64,000 bases of DNA from an uncultured Lachnospiraceae bacterium. GTDB lineage: Bacteria > Bacillota > Clostridia > Lachnospirales > Lachnospiraceae. The stretch's first letter is position 1; every line of letters begins with the position of its first letter. Shown here piece after piece: positions 50,862 through 60,245 of the stretch. The notes beneath the pieces were generated by a model. That model made no database searches and was not told where the DNA came from. It saw nothing but the letters and a program-made list of their open reading frames with translations. The position numbers and the translations under genes are program-made. The stretch lies in the NCBI GenBank assembly GCA_949132985.1, contig CASCGD010000001.1, positions 1-64,000 on the forward strand. The letters run 5' to 3'.

Positions 50862-51737
50862 TTAGCCTAACAGAGACAGAACACCCTGGTTTGACTGATT
50901 TGCCTGTGCAAGCATAGACTGACCAGCCTGTGCAAGAATCTGATTCTTGCTGAAAGTAACCATCTCTTTTGCCATATCTGTATCGCGGATACGAGACTCA
51001 GCAGCTGTGGTGTTCTCAGCAGTGGTATCCAGGTTTGCAATGGTGTGCTCCAGACGATTCTGAACTGCACCAAGTGCGGATCTCTGGTTAGAAACGATGG
51101 AAATCGCTTTCTGGATGTAAGACATTGCTGCACCGGCGCTGGAGAAGCTGGAAACCTTCAGCTGGCTGACAGCAGCATCTACCTTAGCGCTAGTAGTCTT
51201 TACATTCACAGTAACGCTGGAAAGTGCACCGCCAAACAGATTACTACAATTCATCTGTGCAATAGAAATCTCGATCTTCTGTCCACACAGAGAACCAACC
51301 TGTAAGTTCTTGTTTGTGAAGCTGCCGTCAAGCAGGTTCATGGTATTGAACTGGGTGGTAGACTGAATACGATCGATCTCGGATGCCAGCTGGTTGATCT
51401 CCATCTGGATCGCGTTGCGGTCAACTGTGGTGTTGGTATCGTTCGCTGCCTGAGTTGCAAGCTCGTTCATACGCTGTAAGATAGAATGGGTCTCGTTCAG
51501 AGCGCCCTCAGCGGTCTGTACTAAGGAGATACCGTCCTGAGCGTTTGTTGAAGCTCTCTCCAAACCACGGATGGTGCTTCTCATCTTCTCAGAAATGGAA
51601 AGTCCTGCTGCATCGTCAGCTGCACGGTTGATTCTATAGCCGGAAGATAACTTCTCGGTTGACTTTGCCTGTGCGCTTGTTGTGATACCTAACTGCCTGT
51701 TGGAATTGGCTGCCTGCATGTTGTGCTGTACTACCAT
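50862..51737 (-). CDS. Flagellin, copy 1
   Basis: 291 aa; N-terminal SGYRINRAADDAAGLSISEKMRSTIRGL and C-terminal SRIRDTDMAKEMVTFSKNQILAQAGQSMLAQANQ. Confidence 0.97.
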   Translation of the reverse strand: MVVQHNMQAANSNRQLGITTSAQAKSTEKLSSGYRINRAADDAAGLSISEKMRSTIRGLERASTNAQDGISLVQTAEGALNETHSILQRMNELATQAANDTNTTVDRNAIQMEINQLASEIDRIQSTTQFNTMNLLDGSFTNKNLQVGSLCGQKIEISIAQMNCSNLFGGALSSVTVNVKTTSAKVDAAVSQLKVSSFSSAGAAMSYIQKAISIVSNQRSALGAVQNRLEHTIANLDTTAENTTAAESRIRDTDMAKEMVTFSKNQILAQAGQSMLAQANQSNQGVLSLLG

Positions 51738-51761
51738 AATATTTCCTCCTTGATTTTGAGT

Positions 51762-51777
51762 GTGGCATCCTTGCCAC
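51762..51777 (-). promoter_or_regulatory. CsrA-type hairpin in flagellin copy 1 5'UTR
   Basis: GTGGCA-AGGA-TGCCAC, AGGA in the loop. Confidence 0.7.
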
Positions 51778-51830
51778 TACCTGATGATTTTTACAACTGA
51801 GATTTTTTCTCTGTTGTCTTGTTGTACTGT

Positions 51831-51857
51831 ATATCGGAGGGAATCTCCGATACTTTA
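51831..51857 (-). promoter_or_regulatory. Sigma-28 promoter of flagellin copy 1 (TAAA-N15-TCCGATAT)
   Basis: Minus strand consensus match. Confidence 0.85.
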
Positions 51858-51876
51858 TAGCAAAAAGTAAATTTTC

Positions 51877-51997
51877 TTACTTTTTGTTATCCATAAACTG
51901 AGGCGTAAAACGGCTCTGCCTCATCATATTCCGGCAATCGTTATTTACCAGCTTCTGACTCGCCTTCACCTCACGTGCCTGCTTTTTCGCACTCGAA
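51877..51997 (-). pseudogene. 3' remnant of the FliT-like gene carried with the duplication
   Basis: Encodes SSAKKQAREVKASQKLVNNDCRNMMRQSRFTPQFMDNKK*, matching the C-terminus of the 53099-53578 CDS. Confidence 0.9.
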
Positions 51998-52016
51998 ATA
52001 CACCTCCATGCACAAA

Positions 52017-52045
52017 AAAGGAAGCCGCGCATGCGGCTCCTTTTT
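52017..52045. terminator. Terminator of flagellin copy 2
   Basis: Same hairpin as 50795-50823. Confidence 0.7.
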
Positions 52046-52083
52046 GTTGCAGGGAAACCCCCACATGGTAGACATCGTTAAGA

Positions 52084-52959
52084 TTAGCCTAACAGAGACA
52101 GAACACCCTGGTTTGACTGATTTGCCTGTGCAAGCATAGACTGACCAGCCTGTGCAAGAATCTGATTCTTGCTGAAAGTAACCATCTCTTTTGCCATATC
52201 TGTATCGCGGATACGAGACTCAGCAGCTGTGGTGTTCTCAGCAGTGGTATCCAGGTTTGCAATGGTGTGCTCCAGACGATTCTGAACTGCACCAAGTGCG
52301 GATCTCTGGTTAGAAACGATGGAAATCGCTTTCTGGATGTAAGACATTGCTGCACCGGCGCTGGAGAAGCTGGAAACCTTCAGCTGGCTGACAGCAGCAT
52401 CTACCTTAGCGCTAGTAGTCTTTACATTCACAGTAACGCTGGAAAGTGCACCGCCAAACAGATTACTACAATTCATCTGTGCAATAGAAATCTCGATCTT
52501 CTGTCCACACAGAGAACCAACCTGTAAGTTCTTGTTTGTGAAGCTGCCGTCAAGCAGGTTCATGGTATTGAACTGGGTGGTAGACTGAATACGATCGATC
52601 TCGGATGCCAGCTGGTTGATCTCCATCTGGATCGCGTTGCGGTCAACTGTGGTGTTGGTATCGTTCGCTGCCTGAGTTGCAAGCTCGTTCATACGCTGTA
52701 AGATAGAATGGGTCTCGTTCAGAGCGCCCTCAGCGGTCTGTACTAAGGAGATACCGTCCTGAGCGTTTGTTGAAGCTCTCTCCAAACCACGGATGGTGCT
52801 TCTCATCTTCTCAGAAATGGAAAGTCCTGCTGCATCGTCAGCTGCACGGTTGATTCTATAGCCGGAAGATAACTTCTCGGTTGACTTTGCCTGTGCGCTT
52901 GTTGTGATACCTAACTGCCTGTTGGAATTGGCTGCCTGCATGTTGTGCTGTACTACCAT
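52084..52959 (-). CDS. Flagellin, copy 2
   Basis: Protein identical to copy 1; overlapping other-frame ORFs also identical. Confidence 0.97.
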   Translation of the reverse strand: MVVQHNMQAANSNRQLGITTSAQAKSTEKLSSGYRINRAADDAAGLSISEKMRSTIRGLERASTNAQDGISLVQTAEGALNETHSILQRMNELATQAANDTNTTVDRNAIQMEINQLASEIDRIQSTTQFNTMNLLDGSFTNKNLQVGSLCGQKIEISIAQMNCSNLFGGALSSVTVNVKTTSAKVDAAVSQLKVSSFSSAGAAMSYIQKAISIVSNQRSALGAVQNRLEHTIANLDTTAENTTAAESRIRDTDMAKEMVTFSKNQILAQAGQSMLAQANQSNQGVLSLLG

Positions 52960-52983
52960 AATATTTCCTCCTTGATTTTGAGT

Positions 52984-52999
52984 GTGGCATCCTTGCCAC
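52984..52999 (-). promoter_or_regulatory. CsrA-type hairpin in flagellin copy 2 5'UTR
   Basis: GTGGCA-AGGA-TGCCAC. Confidence 0.7.
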
Positions 53000-53052
53000 T
53001 ACCTGATGATTTTTACAACTGAGATTTTTTCTCTGTTGTCTTGTTGTACTGT

Positions 53053-53079
53053 ATATCGGAGGGAATCTCCGATACTTTA
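53053..53079 (-). promoter_or_regulatory. Sigma-28 promoter of flagellin copy 2 (TAAA-N15-TCCGATAT)
   Basis: Minus strand consensus match. Confidence 0.85.
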
Positions 53080-53098
53080 TAGCAAAAAGTAAATTTTC

Positions 53099-53578
53099 TT
53101 ACTTTTTGTTATCCATAAACTGAGGCGTAAAACGGCTCTGCTTCATCATATTCTGGTAATAGTTATTTACCAGCTTCTGACTCGCCTTCACCTCACGCAC
53201 CTGCTTTTTCACACTCAAAAATTTGCGCTGAGCCAGTGCGTAATTGCGTTTCTCCTCCGCGCGAAGCGATGCATCCCGCGCCATGATCTGACGGATCAGC
53301 TCCCGCATCTCGTCGAGCTGCGTTTCGTAAGCGCTGTGGTCTTTTTCCATAAGCGCCTTGATATGTGCATACACTTCGTCAAAGCCGGCATCTAATGCCA
53401 TAATCTGCTTAACCAGGTCCTCTTTATCCCTCACATTGATCTCAAAAGCATCGGGATCGGAGTTTTCATCCTGCAGGATGGCCCGCTGATCCTGATTCAG
53501 AACAGATAATTTATTTAGTATCAGAAGCTTCTTTTTCAGACTCTGAATCAAAAGCTCCAAATATTCCTTTTCGTGCAT
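53099..53578 (-). CDS. FliT/FlgN-like flagellar chaperone (by position)
   Basis: 159 aa coiled-coil-rich protein directly downstream of fliS. Confidence 0.55.
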   Translation of the reverse strand: MHEKEYLELLIQSLKKKLLILNKLSVLNQDQRAILQDENSDPDAFEINVRDKEDLVKQIMALDAGFDEVYAHIKALMEKDHSAYETQLDEMRELIRQIMARDASLRAEEKRNYALAQRKFLSVKKQVREVKASQKLVNNYYQNMMKQSRFTPQFMDNKK

Positions 53579-53591
53579 GATCTCTCCCGTT

Positions 53592-53984
53592 TCATTCGGA
53601 TGATGCCGAGTTCTGCGTATTTACAACACGCATAACCTCTTTCCAGGTGTCGCGCATGCCGCGCAGATGTTCCAGAACTTCATTTAAAATCGCAGTGTCT
53701 TTCTTCAGATTCGCTGCAACCAGCCGCTCATGAAGGTACTCATATACACTCTTAAATTCCTTCGCCACCGGATATTTATAATTTAAAGTCGCCATAAACT
53801 CTTCCAGAATCGCTTCTGTTTTTTTAATATTTGTGTTGGCGCCCGGTATATCCTTCTTTTCAATGCAGAGGATCGCCATATTGCAGAATTTGATGGCGCC
53901 ATCATAGAGCATCAGTGTCAGCTCTGCCTTGGAAGCAGTGAGAATCTTACTGCGCATATACTGGTTGTAGCTGTTGTTTGCCAT
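53592..53984 (-). CDS. fliS: Flagellar export chaperone FliS
   Basis: YNQYMRSKILTASKAELTLMLYDGAIKFCNMAI. Confidence 0.96.
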   Translation of the reverse strand: MANNSYNQYMRSKILTASKAELTLMLYDGAIKFCNMAILCIEKKDIPGANTNIKKTEAILEEFMATLNYKYPVAKEFKSVYEYLHERLVAANLKKDTAILNEVLEHLRGMRDTWKEVMRVVNTQNSASSE

Positions 53985-54053
53985 TGCCGTTTCCTCCCTG
54001 AAATTTCCCGGATGTATCTATCATACACCATACATCCGGGATTTGCAATCATA

Positions 54054-56633
54054 TTATCCTAATAAACCGGCTAACTGTGAGGACTGGCTCTGCAGGGTAG
54101 CCAGCGCTTTTTCCATCGCCGCAAATTTCTTATAGTAGCTGTCCTCGATTTCGGCAACCTTCTTTTCCCACTTGGAGATTGTAGTCGTGTAATCGCTGTA
54201 CTCCTTTGCCATCTCCTTGTCATTGTAGAAGTTTCCGTAAGTACGCATCTGCGTACTGGTCATCTTCTTGCCCAGGTCAATGGATATATCATCCGACAGG
54301 AACTGGAAGAAGGTAATGACATCATCCGGATTCTCCATAATCGCCGTCATCAGCTTATCGGTATTTCCTGATACGGAATCATCATCCATATCCCCGTCGA
54401 TGTGGTATGCATTGTGCTCATTCTTCTCTGCATTCAGGATGCCCAGCGTCTTGATACCAAAGGATGATAAAGAATATTTCTTTCCGTTGATCTCATAGCT
54501 TTTCGACATCGCGGTCGTCAGAGTGCTCATAAGTGCACTCAGCGTGCCGTCACGGCGTAAGATTCCGCTCTTACCCTTTTCCTCCCACTTCTCGATCTGT
54601 GACTCGGTCATGGCCTCCCGTTCCTCGTCCGTCAGAGGTTCATACTCGCTCGTCTTCTCCGAGTTGTAGGACCCGGTCATCAGGTTGATAAGGTTGTTGT
54701 ACTCACCAAGAAAATCCTTGATCTTATCGTAAATCGCCTGATTGTCGGTCGCTGTGGTGATGGTGATTGCAGAACTGTCCAGTTCTGCCTGCGCCGCTTT
54801 CCGTTCCGCCTCGCTCAGACTCATATCCTTGCTTCGATTCACGGCATCCTCCGTGGTCGTGGTCGCAAGTGCGGTAATCGTTAAGCCATTGACATTAAAT
54901 GTGTTGCTGTCGGACGTATACTGTGCGCCGTTTAAGTAAATGGTTGCATCCTGGCCGTCAACGCGAACAGCACCCTCACTGTAATCGCCTCCGCCTGCGG
55001 TTAAGGACTCCACCGCGAATTTGAGGTCATCCGCAAGTCCCGCCACAATGTCGGCCGGTGTGCTGCCTGCACCCGCAGCGACCGCGTTCGCATACTCTCT
55101 CGCATAGGACGCGAGCAGTGCGTGATCCTCCACAAACTCCTGCGCCCGCTCTTGCTCGCCGCTGACCTTCGTCTGAGCATCCTCAATATCAGTCGCAGAC
55201 ATACCGTGATTGTCAATCTGGTCTTTCAAATAACTTAAGCTGCGCCAATTATGCGTTGCGCCAGTCTCGTCTGTGTAACGCCTGCTCTCTTCGAGCTCCT
55301 GCTGTGCCTGCGCATCTGCGTCTGCCTGACTCATTCCATCCGCTACCAACGCAGCGGCGCGGTCAACCAAAAACTTATTGTCGGCATCCTCCTCTGCCTT
55401 CACTGCTGCCTCAAAACCGGCCTTCGTCGTGAGTGCATTCCGGTACTCTGTTATCTTTTCCGCATCGATACCCTGGTCTTTCAGATATTCGTCGGCGGTA
55501 GACGCGTCTGTGACAGTATTCCCGGCAGCATCCTTGAACACTGGTATGGTTTTTGTCTCCATAACAGGATCCCCGTTTGCGTCTACCTTCGGATTGCCAT
55601 TCTCATCCTTTGCCTGTACCGTTTCCTGCCTTGTATCAAAATAATATGGTGTACTGCCGCCGTCAGCCGTGTAATAGGTTTTTCCGTTACTGTCAGGAGT
55701 GGCGCTGCGCGTATAGATCCTGCCGTCCGCCCCGACAAATTTCGAGCCATCCTCCAGCAGCTCTTTTTGCTGTGCGGTATAAGAGCTGTTATTGATCGTA
55801 TCCAGCGCTTTTTTATAGTCAGCCGCTTTCTGTAAATAGCTCTGTGCGCCATTCGCCTCGGAAATCAGCGCAGAGGACTTGTTGTACTGCTGCACCTGAG
55901 CTTCCAGCCATGCGCCGATGCCGGTCATGTCCGTGGCTCCGGTCGCCGCTTTGTATTCCTCGTAAATATCGTTGTACTGATTGTACAACGCCGTCGTAGA
56001 CGAAGACTCGGTGTAAAGTCCGAGCTGCTTTAACGCTTCCCGGCCGTCCGCATCCATTGCCGCCAGCGTAAAGTCGCTTGCCGCGCCGCTCTTCTTGGAG
56101 CTGATGTAGATGCGCTGGTTCGTCTCGTCAAAGCTGGCCGTCACTCCCGCGCTGCTGAATCTGCTGAGCGCATCATTAATCGTCATGCTGCCGTCCAGCT
56201 GAATCTCTTTGCCGTTTAAGTTTACCTTTCCGGTTCCGGTATATCCCAAAGTAGCAAGCGTCGTATCCTTTGACACAGCCTTGCCATTCTTGCTCAGCTT
56301 TGCGCCGGTCAGATATCCGGCCTTTGCGAGCGATGTAATATTCAGGCTCTGACTGCCGTTGACCGCGTTATTTCCGGCCGTCACCGTTACCTTTGTGCTG
56401 TTGGACACAGATGTTTTCTTTATCTGATAATTTTTAGAAAAGCGCATCTGATCCAAGCTGCTGCGGAAGCTGTAGGTTTTTGCGCTCAGAGACTTCCACG
56501 CGTCCTGCTTCCACGTCAGCTTCGTCTGAGCCTTTACATATTTATCTGTCTTTTTCCGGTACGCACTCACCAACTCGGAAACGAGCGCTTCGGTGTCTAA
56601 TCCGGAATTCATTCCTGTTATTCTAATGGGCAT
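54054..56633 (-). CDS. fliD: Flagellar filament capping protein FliD
   Basis: IRITGMNSGLDTEALVSELVSAYRKKTDKYVKAQTKLTWKQDAWKSL; 859 aa. Confidence 0.95.
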   Translation of the reverse strand: MPIRITGMNSGLDTEALVSELVSAYRKKTDKYVKAQTKLTWKQDAWKSLSAKTYSFRSSLDQMRFSKNYQIKKTSVSNSTKVTVTAGNNAVNGSQSLNITSLAKAGYLTGAKLSKNGKAVSKDTTLATLGYTGTGKVNLNGKEIQLDGSMTINDALSRFSSAGVTASFDETNQRIYISSKKSGAASDFTLAAMDADGREALKQLGLYTESSSTTALYNQYNDIYEEYKAATGATDMTGIGAWLEAQVQQYNKSSALISEANGAQSYLQKAADYKKALDTINNSSYTAQQKELLEDGSKFVGADGRIYTRSATPDSNGKTYYTADGGSTPYYFDTRQETVQAKDENGNPKVDANGDPVMETKTIPVFKDAAGNTVTDASTADEYLKDQGIDAEKITEYRNALTTKAGFEAAVKAEEDADNKFLVDRAAALVADGMSQADADAQAQQELEESRRYTDETGATHNWRSLSYLKDQIDNHGMSATDIEDAQTKVSGEQERAQEFVEDHALLASYAREYANAVAAGAGSTPADIVAGLADDLKFAVESLTAGGGDYSEGAVRVDGQDATIYLNGAQYTSDSNTFNVNGLTITALATTTTEDAVNRSKDMSLSEAERKAAQAELDSSAITITTATDNQAIYDKIKDFLGEYNNLINLMTGSYNSEKTSEYEPLTDEEREAMTESQIEKWEEKGKSGILRRDGTLSALMSTLTTAMSKSYEINGKKYSLSSFGIKTLGILNAEKNEHNAYHIDGDMDDDSVSGNTDKLMTAIMENPDDVITFFQFLSDDISIDLGKKMTSTQMRTYGNFYNDKEMAKEYSDYTTTISKWEKKVAEIEDSYYKKFAAMEKALATLQSQSSQLAGLLG

Positions 56634-56659
56634 TGTGATTACCTCCTCAAATATTTGAA

Positions 56660-57079
56660 TTAACGTTTCTCATCAACCATAAGTCCTGCCATCTCCCACA
56701 CCTTCTGAATCATATCCAGTGTCTTTTCCGCAGGATATTCCTTTTTGATTTCCTTCGTGTCCTTGTCCATAATCTTGATCGTGACACGATTGGTTCCCTC
56801 ATGATAACCAAAGATAGCCTCTGTATTCGACGACTGGCGGTTGATTTCCTCGACCGCTTTCTTTAAAGACCTGTCGGACGCCTTGTCAGGCGTGACAACT
56901 TTATCCTTCCGTCTCCCGTCTCCTGTCTCATTTGCAGCCTGCTTTACTGCCGCTGCCTGTTCCTCCGCGGGCTGTATGATTTCCACTGCCTTTGGAGTCG
57001 CTACCTTCTCGGCTGCCAACGCACTTCCTTGATATGTCGCAGCCGCATTCTGAATTGATTCCATAGTCATAGCTGTCAC
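56660..57079 (-). CDS. flaG: FlaG family protein
   Basis: IFGYHEGTNRVTIKIMDKDTKEIKKEYPAEKTLDMIQKVWEMAGLMVDEKR. Confidence 0.9.
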   Translation of the reverse strand: MTAMTMESIQNAAATYQGSALAAEKVATPKAVEIIQPAEEQAAAVKQAANETGDGRRKDKVVTPDKASDRSLKKAVEEINRQSSNTEAIFGYHEGTNRVTIKIMDKDTKEIKKEYPAEKTLDMIQKVWEMAGLMVDEKR

Positions 57080-57178
57080 CTCCGTGTGATCCTGTCAATA
57101 GTTACACTCGCCTTTCCGGTACAGGCTAAACAGCAGACCTGGCCATCATCTGCTGCTTTGGTTGGGTTGCTATTTTTT

Positions 57179-57205
57179 ATATCGGCACAGAACCCGTAAA
57201 CTTTA
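57179..57205 (-). promoter_or_regulatory. Sigma-28 promoter upstream of flaG-fliD-fliS (TAAA-N15-GCCGATAT)
   Basis: Exact consensus on minus strand. Confidence 0.85.
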
Positions 57206-57224
57206 TAGCTTCGAAATTAAGTTC

Positions 57225-57440
57225 TTATATCAATTTCTTAAGGGCCGCCAGATTCTCAACGCTGGCCGCCGCCTCATTCTCCTTCTGAATCTGGAGGTAA
57301 ACCTCCTTGCGGTAAACCGGCACCTGTTTTGGGGCCTTGATCCCAAGCTTCACCTGATCGCCGCGAATCTCCAATACCGTAACTTCGATATCATTGTTCA
57401 GCACAAGTGCCTCTCCCTTTTTTCTTGTCAATGCTAACAT
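57225..57440 (-). CDS. csrA: Carbon storage regulator CsrA
   Basis: MLALTRKKGEALVLNNDIEVTVLEIRGDQVKLGIKAPKQVPVYRKEVYLQI. Confidence 0.97.
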   Translation of the reverse strand: MLALTRKKGEALVLNNDIEVTVLEIRGDQVKLGIKAPKQVPVYRKEVYLQIQKENEAAASVENLAALKKLI

Positions 57441-57892
57441 TCAATGCTCTCCTTCCGCTTCCTGAGGGTCTCGTAGATCGGATGCTTTACCTCATATTCA
57501 TCCTCCACAATTAGCTGTACGGCGCGGTTATTCTCCATATTAATGACAATAGGCGCCTTTAAGTTTGCAGTCATTTTCTCGATTTTTGCAGGAACCGTAA
57601 TCGTCACCAGCGAATAGGTATTCTCCTCCTTCAGACCTCCCAGCGGGAGAAGATGCTCGTCATCCACCACCGGATTATAGCCTTTCACCACCAGATGCGG
57701 CTCCACCACAGGCATGGCAAACTGCGGTTCCTCCATCGACTGCAGCCACATGATGGCAGCCTCCTCGTTCTCCTCATCGCGGATGAGCACGAACTTCTTC
57801 ATGTACGGAAAGCCGATAATCCCGTCGGGAAATACGATCAGCTTTTCGTCCTCTATCGTAACTGTTCCAAATAATCTGGTCTCAATCGTCAT
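57434..57892 (-). CDS. fliW: Flagellar assembly factor FliW
   Basis: FGTVTIEDEKLIVFPDGIIGFPYMKKFVLI; overlaps the csrA start by 7 nt. Confidence 0.96.
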   Translation of the reverse strand: MTIETRLFGTVTIEDEKLIVFPDGIIGFPYMKKFVLIRDEENEEAAIMWLQSMEEPQFAMPVVEPHLVVKGYNPVVDDEHLLPLGGLKEENTYSLVTITVPAKIEKMTANLKAPIVINMENNRAVQLIVEDEYEVKHPIYETLRKRKESIEC

Positions 57893-58054
57893 GATCTATG
57901 ATTCTCCTTTTGCAAAACGAGGGGCAAAACGCCCCTCTTCAAACTTTTACAGCTATTTATAACCTTCACTGGAATTTGCGAAGTATACTTGAGAAAATGC
58001 TTCGCATTTTCCCTCGTTAGCATATCAGAAACATTCTGCTTCTGATATACTACA

Positions 58055-60217
58055 TTACAGGTAATCTAACAGCGACATATCATCGATCTTTCCCGCTGCC
58101 TGCAGGGAAGCCTGAAACGCAGTAAACGCAGAAGTATAATCGATCGTTACGTCGGAAAGCTCTTCGTCCTCGTTGTTGGATTTCAGCTCCGTAAACGTGG
58201 TCTTCTGGCTGCTCATGCGGTTTTCCGCAAGTGCAAGCTGATCTCCGCGGCTTCCGAGATCCGTAATAGCAAGATTAACCTTTCCCAGATAACCCTCAAA
58301 ATGACTGACCTGGCTGCCAAATACCTTCTGTAAATGATCGTCCAGATATGACATCTGCTTTTTCGCCTTTTCCAGACAGTCATTCAGATAATTCTGCTGA
58401 TCTTTTCCCGGATAGTCGCCGGACTTCATCATCGCTTCGATATTGGCCACAGTCGTGTGCGCGTCAATCGTCTCCTGCACGATATTCGTCAGCTCCGCCA
58501 GATCGCGGAAGCAGTCGGCGTTCGCCACGTCGCGGATCTGCGTGTTAATCTTCATGTCCTGGTTGGCGGAAATCGCATAGTTAATATCCTGTGCGATCCA
58601 GTTGCCGTCCGCATCATAATTCGTATACGTAATCCAGTTCGCCGGACTGGAGTCAGACTTGTTTGTACAGTTAAAATACATTTCCGGGCGTGTCTCACCC
58701 TTGGCAAAACCATTCTTCTCGTAATTAACCTCAAAGCTCGCATACTCCGACGTGAAATTCTGCGCAAGATTCTTGCCAATCACCAACTCACCGGAGTCGG
58801 GAAGGTAGATGATAGTATCCTTATACTTTTCTCCAACTACATCCGGGTTCGCCGCAAGATCGGATAAATACTTCTCAAATTGCTGAGAAGTCATCGACTC
58901 AACCTGCAAATTGGTGGTCAGATTCTTATCGTTTGTCGTAACCGTATAAGCGCCTCCGTTGGCAGTCGCTGACATTAAAACACCAGTGGGCGGGGTAGCA
59001 GTACCGTCATAATCGTTGCCTCTTACCTCAATGACATTTCCTCCCTGCATGTTTGAATTAATCGTGTTTCCCTGTGCATCTGTGATATCAGATACCGCTC
59101 CGCCGGCGCAGGTATAACTCACTTTATTTCCCTGTGCATCGATGATAAAGCCTCCGGTAACATCGCCGTTGCCATCCAGCATCTCATGCGTCGTAAAGAC
59201 CATATTTCCTTTTTCATCACTGTAGGTTGAAATCCTTGTACTGACGCCATTGAGTGTCGTCGTCCTCGCCGATATTTTAAGATCCGTATTATCTGTGCTC
59301 AGGGTTCCGTCATTGGCGATTTTCATCGTATAGCCGTTCATCTCCTCAAACGTGGCACCCGTCATCTGTCCGTTGCTGTCCGCCTGATAGGTGAACGCAC
59401 TGTCCTTCTGCAGGGTCCTCCACTGAAAACTCTGCGTAGTCGCCGGATTCACGGGCGGATTCGCCGTCAGATTCGTCGTATCCGTCGTAATTGTCACATT
59501 ACCATTTGTCGTTGCATTCGATGCACTAGAACTGGTATCCACCGCATAATTGTAGGAAAGACTGCTCATATTGCTCAGCTTGCCATAGGAAAGACGCATC
59601 CGCTTCAAAATCTCCTCCGCGGGTGTGCCCCATTTATTATTCGCCGGATCATTTACCTCTGCGATCGTCGGCGTGTCAAGCTTATTTGCATAGTAGGTAT
59701 ACGTCTCGATCTTTTTATAATCCAGGCTCTCCGTGATCGCATATTTCGCCAGTGCCGCCTCACTTGCGTTTGTGAAGCTCACAGTAGAATTTGTCTTATA
59801 GCCGCTGAACACCGTCCGCTCCGCGTAATCCGCGTTCGCCTCCGCATAGAGCTGGTTGCTGAGACCCTTAAGCTGTGTTAAAATTGTCTGCCGGTCTTCC
59901 TCGGTCAAAGTATCCGTCGAACCATTAACACAGAGACGATATGCATCGGTAAAAACATCCTTCATGTTTGTCAGCGCAGTCTCCGTTACATCCATCCATG
60001 CATTCGCATCTTTGATATTATTTCCGTAATACTGGTTGATCTGAGTCAGCGTCGCGGAAAGACGTAAAGACTTAATCGCAATCAGCGGGTTATCCGACGG
60101 CTTCGTAATCTTTTTCTGAGTAGACATCTGCGTATTCAGACGGTCTACGGATACTTTATTATTATTGATATTTAACTTCGTGGTATTCATCATCATACCA
60201 TTTGTAATTCGCATCAT
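58055..60217 (-). CDS. flgL: Flagellar hook-associated protein FlgL
   Basis: MRITNGMMMNTTKLNINNNKVSVDRLNTQMSTQKKITKPSDNPLIAIKSLRL; 720 aa. Confidence 0.93.
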   Translation of the reverse strand: MMRITNGMMMNTTKLNINNNKVSVDRLNTQMSTQKKITKPSDNPLIAIKSLRLSATLTQINQYYGNNIKDANAWMDVTETALTNMKDVFTDAYRLCVNGSTDTLTEEDRQTILTQLKGLSNQLYAEANADYAERTVFSGYKTNSTVSFTNASEAALAKYAITESLDYKKIETYTYYANKLDTPTIAEVNDPANNKWGTPAEEILKRMRLSYGKLSNMSSLSYNYAVDTSSSASNATTNGNVTITTDTTNLTANPPVNPATTQSFQWRTLQKDSAFTYQADSNGQMTGATFEEMNGYTMKIANDGTLSTDNTDLKISARTTTLNGVSTRISTYSDEKGNMVFTTHEMLDGNGDVTGGFIIDAQGNKVSYTCAGGAVSDITDAQGNTINSNMQGGNVIEVRGNDYDGTATPPTGVLMSATANGGAYTVTTNDKNLTTNLQVESMTSQQFEKYLSDLAANPDVVGEKYKDTIIYLPDSGELVIGKNLAQNFTSEYASFEVNYEKNGFAKGETRPEMYFNCTNKSDSSPANWITYTNYDADGNWIAQDINYAISANQDMKINTQIRDVANADCFRDLAELTNIVQETIDAHTTVANIEAMMKSGDYPGKDQQNYLNDCLEKAKKQMSYLDDHLQKVFGSQVSHFEGYLGKVNLAITDLGSRGDQLALAENRMSSQKTTFTELKSNNEDEELSDVTIDYTSAFTAFQASLQAAGKIDDMSLLDYL

Positions 60218-60245
60218 AGTATTGTTCCTCCTATTACAGGGTAAC

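Noticed and set aside
50862-52959. Flagellin repeat as a pure assembly artefact
   Set aside because: The two units differ at their edges (chaperone remnant with several substitutions and a base change near the terminator), which an artefactual copy would not produce. Long reads would still be needed to be certain.
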